In this document: positions 60,531-64,000 of the stretch, one piece after another
Numbering within the stretch: position 1 is the first letter of the stretch
Layout: every line of letters begins with the position of its first letter
Assembly: GCA_012934845.2 (NCBI GenBank)
Contig: WNNJ02002901.1
Location: forward strand, 166,708-230,707
Reading direction: 5' to 3'
DNA from: Pomphorhynchus laevis
Taxonomy: Eukaryota; Acanthocephala; Palaeacanthocephala; Echinorhynchida; Pomphorhynchidae
Length of the DNA: 64,000 bases
The notes under the pieces: model-generated
Databases searched by the model: none
What the model was told of the DNA's origin: nothing
What the model saw: the letters and a program-made list of their open reading frames with translations, nothing else
Translations under genes and position numbers: made by a program

Positions 60531-61197
60531 AAAGAAGAAAATATAATATGATATAATATGAAATATAATATAAAATATGGCATTATATTCAATATATAAA
60601 ATATATTGTGTATATAAATATAAATAAATATAAATAAATATAAATTATAATAAATATAAATTATATATTATATATAAATATATAAATATTACGATTTATC
60701 AGCGATTCTAATATTTAATGCCCTCCTTACTACAAAGTATGCAGAATATATTATGTACATTGGAAATATTTTTATTTAATTCAAACGATACTACAAAATC
60801 GTTCTTTATTAATTGTCGTTACGCCACTTTATATTAACCGAATAAAATAATATAGTAATATCCTAATATAATAATATAGTAATATACTTTTGAATGACAA
60901 CTTCACAAAATGTTTCTGTTTTCACAATTTTACAGAGTATTTGCCGAATTGTGTCTACTTTGACAAACTATAACACTACTAAATGATGAAGATGTGTTGA
61001 TAGTCAAAAGCTCGGTTTAATTACGTGTTATATCAAAAATTATTTAATTATTTAAATTATTTAAATGATTTAAATGTCACTATTTGAAACTTTACGATTT
61101 AAATTATTTAACTGTCCACCAGAAACATTATATTAATTTATTTAAGTTAAATAATAATGTTTTGCAATAAATTCATGTTATTTTAAAATCTGTTAAG
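60531..61197. other. Remainder of MRPS35 intron 1
   Basis: AT-rich, with TATAAA microsatellite at 60540-60700. Nothing coding was seen before the TTAAG acceptor at 61196-61197. Confidence 0.5.
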
Positions 61198-61259
61198 ATT
61201 TTCGTGTTTTAATATCACCTGATACAAGGGTTATGAGAAAGAAGAAACGAAGATCAACA
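61198..61259 (+). CDS. MRPS35: Mitochondrial ribosomal protein S35, exon 2
   Basis: A 62-base exon between a TTAAG acceptor and a GTAAGG donor at 61260. It enters in phase 1, as exon 1 requires, and leaves in phase 0, as exon 3 requires. It encodes FRVLISPDTRVMRKKKRRST, a basic linker of the kind found before the conserved core in S35 proteins. It is too short to stand alone. The call rests on phase agreement on both sides and on the basic composition. Confidence 0.65.
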
Positions 61260-61628
61260 GTAAGGTTTTGTTAAAAATATTATTTTGATAAAATATTGGT
61301 ATTGAGTAAATGTGTTAATACTTAAATAATTTCTTTATTTGTTACAGTACAAATACGATTACTTACGATTGGGCTATTTATGTTTTAATATATAAACTCT
61401 CTTCTTTTTTCCCATATATTTATAAATGACATTTCGATCCTTTGTGAAATACGTTCTTGCAATTCTTGCATTTGATTAAGTGTCTTGAGCAAGTATTTTG
61501 GTATAATCTTCAAATTTATTTCTATTCTTTTTTTTTCTCATCCATAAAATTAAAGTCCGAAGAAGCCTATTCGACGTTATATAAAAATATACATTATTTA
61601 CATTTACGATAGCACTGCAGATAGCAGT

Positions 61629-61839
61629 GCTATCTGCACTGGCAAATGCCAGTGCAGATAGCACTGCCAGTGCAGATAGCACTTCATCCTTTTTGGTGAA
61701 GTCGTTGTATGATGAAAACATAGTGATTTATTTATTAGTTCACCATTGGATGTCACAGGGCAGCTTAACAACAAATTATATATATAATTTGTTGTTATAT
61801 ATTGAATATTTTTGTATAAATATTAATATATTTAATATA
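61629..61839 (+). repeat. 211-bp direct repeat, copy 1
   Basis: This copy is virtually identical to 62265-62475. It contains the inverted word ATCTGCACTGGCA/TGCCAGTGCAGAT, a tandem TGCCAGTGCAGATAGCAC and a perfect 30-base palindrome at 61767-61796. It lies in MRPS35 intron 2. Confidence 0.95.
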
Positions 61840-62264
61840 AGTAGTGCACGGATGTGCTGAGTAGACAACGGTCCAGGATTTCTTTCGAAATACGGCATTT
61901 ATACAAAATGGTGTTGCTTGTTAGACTGGACTTTGATTCACGACTTTCAGTCACCATGTCACTTCTAGACGACCAATGAGTACCCGGCAACACTCATCAG
62001 TAGAATGAAGTACTCACTGGTCGTTTCGGTTGCCTGTGTGACAATGAGAATACGGTATTTGATACCGTTTCGTCATCACTATGACTCATCAGTGCCAGAT
62101 CGCTCCCACTGCTGGATGCAGAAGAGGACTAGCAGACAACAAGAAACAAGTCATGTACATGAGGTACTAGAACACCTATAGTACCATCATAGAGTGCTAA
62201 ACCAGCGCTACGGCTTCACCAAAATGGATCATTAGCAAAAGCACTAGCAAATGCCAGTGCTTTT
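61840..62264 (-). mobile_element. Hammerhead-bearing repeat between the 211-bp repeats
   Basis: The part 61847-62050 matches one unit of the 27.8-28.9 kb tandem array, with intact GGCAACCGAAACGACC, CTACTGATGAG and GGTCGTCTAGAA segments (minus strand). The part 62051-62135 matches the hammerhead locus at 27018-27100. It joins in one place both sequences that are separate at 27-28.9 kb, so they belong to one family. No protein is encoded. Confidence 0.75.
62051..62092 (-). ncRNA. Hammerhead ribozyme core, copy 2
   Basis: The minus strand reads CTGATGA (62092-62086). A 5-bp stem II follows (62085-62081 with 62076-62072, loop AGTG), then GAAA (62071-62068) and a 7-bp stem III with a 3-base loop (62068-62062 with 62058-62052). 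A at 62051 is the cleavage position. Stem III has a different sequence and length from copy 1 yet still pairs, which supports a conserved fold. No convincing stem I was found next to it. Confidence 0.6.
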
Positions 62265-62475
62265 GCTATCTGCACTGGCAAATGCCAGTGCAGATAGCAC
62301 TGCCAGTGCAGATAGCACTTCATCCTTTTTGGTGAAGTCGTTGTATGATGAAAACATAGTGATTTATTTATTAGTTCACCATTGGATGTCACAGGGCAGC
62401 TTAACAACAAATTATATATATAATTTGTTGTTATATATTGAATATTTTTGTATAAATATTAATATATTTAATATA
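62265..62475 (+). repeat. 211-bp direct repeat, copy 2
   Basis: Second copy, 636 bp downstream of the first, with its own 30-base palindrome at 62403-62432. Near identity indicates recent duplication, gene conversion or a terminal-repeat relationship. Confidence 0.95.
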
Positions 62476-62777
62476 TTTATATCAGATATCATTAAATATC
62501 ATATATATTATTAAATAAATACGATTATTATATTTATATAATAATATAATACCAAATATTATTTTATTATTTATTAATTATTATTTATAATGTAATTATT
62601 TTAGTGTGTCTTTGTACGTTTGCTAATTTTATATTCACTACTTAATTTCAATTTTGAGGAAAAGTCTATATGAGAAACTAGAGTACACTAGAATTTGTTT
62701 GAAATAAAGCAACACAAATGTTTAAATGTTTTTATTGTTTGAATTTCGTATTTAAAGTTTTTGCTTATTTGTGCTAG

Positions 62778-63018
62778 ACTTATCTACCACGTTACAAGTC
62801 GATGCCAATTGATCAGGATTGGACAAATATCTGGCCAACACAAAGTGTTTTTAAATACTCAGCCGTCCCGCTTCCACTTCGTCAAGGCTTAGTTACTTGT
62901 ATGTTAGAAAATGATGGTATTGTCCCTGGAAAATACGCTAACGCGGAGTTAATGAAAATACCGAATTTTCTCCATTTAACTCCAAACCACGTGCAAAAGC
63001 ATTGCGAAGCTATTAAGC
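62778..63018 (+). CDS. MRPS35: Mitochondrial ribosomal protein S35, exon 3
   Basis: Starts after a GTGCTAG acceptor in phase 0 and ends at a GTAAGTTT donor at 63019 in phase 1. It carries the S35 core: MPIDQDWTNIWP, SAVPLPLRQG and ELMKIPNFLHLTPNHVQKHC. These are close to the vertebrate pattern of DQDW, SAVPLP and LLKIPNFLHLTP. The open frame runs on to 63101, but those 27 codons are probably intron. The rest of the gene lies beyond the window or is not visible. It functions in the small subunit of the mitochondrial ribosome. Confidence 0.9.
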
Positions 63019-63427
63019 GTAAGTTTTGGTTATCAGAAATTTCTTTAGACAGCAATCGTCTGATTATCGACCTTTATATCTCAAATAAACTCAAATTTTA
63101 ATGTTAAAGGATAATTTATATTTAATAATTAGGATTTAGATTTTAAATAGAATAATAATTTTTATTATTTATAATTATTTATCTTTAATTTTAATTTATT
63201 TATTAACTTGAATGATTTTAATAATAAATTATTATTAATAAATAATAAATTATTTCAAATAAATATTCTCGATTACGTTTATTGTATTAATGAAACCTTA
63301 ATTAAATAATAGTAATTTACTATTTTTATAATCTATTGGAAACAGATTATCTAACACGATTATCTAATCTTTTAAAGCAATAAAAAACCGAAACATGATA
63401 ACATAGCACTTCCTCCTAATGACCTTT

Positions 63428-63575
63428 AATCCTTATTCTGATACATCGTATGCTGTTTATTAGTCAATTCATAAAAATTGACTTTTATTTGAAATTTGAA
63501 TTTTTAATTTTAACTTGATGAAATATAATAAATTGCATAAAATCTTATATATCAAAAAATGTATAGGTGTATCAA
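63428..63575 (+). repeat. Left arm of a 148-bp inverted repeat
   Basis: Begins AATCCTTATTCTGATACATC and ends at GTGTATCAA. The mirror copy at 63791-63938 has about one mismatch. The arm is the Penelope-like untranslated unit seen at 29.4, 31.5, 40.8 and 41.3 kb. Confidence 0.95.
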
Positions 63576-63790
63576 AAAATGAAAAAGTTGGTTTAAACTT
63601 AAGAACAGTTAAATAATATAGAATCTAAATTAGATAAATTTAGATATAAATTTATCTAATTTACTCATCGACACAACATAGCATCGGGACTAAACACGTG
63701 CTAATGGTATGTCAAACTTATTCTAATACGAAATATATCATAAAAATTAAATAATTATAAATAATTATGAGATTTTATAATTTATATACT

Positions 63791-63938
63791 TTGATACACT
63801 TATACATTTTTTGATATATAAGATTTTATGCAATTTATTATATTTCATCAAGTTAAAATTAAAAATTCAAATTTCAAATAAAAGTCAATTTTTATGAATT
63901 GACTAATAAACAGCATACGATGTATCAGAATAAGGATT
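63791..63938 (-). repeat. Right arm of a 148-bp inverted repeat
   Basis: Reverse complement of 63428-63575, with a 215-base spacer between the arms that holds further short scraps of the tail family. Transcription would give a long RNA hairpin. Confidence 0.95.
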
Positions 63939-64000
63939 ATTTTTAGAATAATGTATCTGATATATAATATATAATCATAATATAATATAATTATAATTAA

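Larger units (their letters stand above)
63019..64000. other. MRPS35 intron 3 (partial) with repeats
   Basis: AT-rich, no further exon recognised up to the window edge. It holds a Penelope-like tail unit from about 63390 and the long inverted repeat. Confidence 0.5.

Noticed and set aside
61627-62514. Two near-identical plus-strand frames of 77 and 87 codons
   Set aside because: They are a by-product of the 211-bp direct repeats; the frames end at unrelated stops outside the repeat.
63019-63101. C-terminus of MRPS35 as read from the open frame
   Set aside because: It begins at a GTAAGTTT donor, loses similarity to S35 at that point and would give a protein far too short.

Overview
The window is AT-rich, intron-bearing DNA from an invertebrate metazoan nuclear genome. 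The evidence is a delta-protocadherin-like gene, a mitochondrial ribosomal protein gene (MRPS35) with phase-matched introns, and at least five kinds of retrotransposon. I cannot fix the phylum from the sequence. No prokaryotic or organellar features were seen, and I recognised no tRNA, rRNA or CRISPR array.

Layout. 0-6.5 kb: AT-rich DNA with one possible 100-residue gene (802-1104), a possible terminal exon on the minus strand (5252-5416), a GC-richer island with an 18-bp hairpin (about 3.0-3.28 kb) and degenerate tandem repeats (3.64-5.17 kb). 6.5-12.3 kb: two long blocks, A and B, each present twice in inverted orientation but in the order A-B-A'-B'. 12.7-14.4 kb: inverted copies of a Penelope-like element (PLE) tail. 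14.4-19.25 kb: no gene seen. 19.25-27.55 kb: a protocadherin with an intronless 921-codon ectodomain/membrane exon and probable cytoplasmic-tail exons downstream. 26.6-28.9 kb: a retrotransposon scrap, a hammerhead-ribozyme core and a tandem array of about 363-bp units.

29-59 kb is a graveyard of nested retroelements: PLE tails, an L2-like LINE (three copies), a CCHC-bearing I/R1-group-like LINE (two copies), CR1/jockey-group LINEs, and one nearly intact LINE with a restriction-like endonuclease (42258-45506). Two nestings can be read at base level. The restriction-like element sits in the 3' end of a CR1-like LINE and is flanked by a 14-bp target duplication. An L2-like LINE interrupts the reverse transcriptase of an I-like LINE.

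59-63 kb holds the first three exons of MRPS35. Its intron 1 contains a PLE reverse transcriptase. Its intron 2 contains a pair of identical-length 211-bp direct repeats around a hammerhead-bearing repeat. The last kilobase has a 148-bp inverted repeat.

The two recognised host genes are a cell-adhesion receptor and a subunit of the small mitochondrial ribosomal subunit. They have no evident functional link. Most of the remainder is mobile DNA, and the hammerhead-like elements and the A/B inverted blocks are the parts least explained by standard families.
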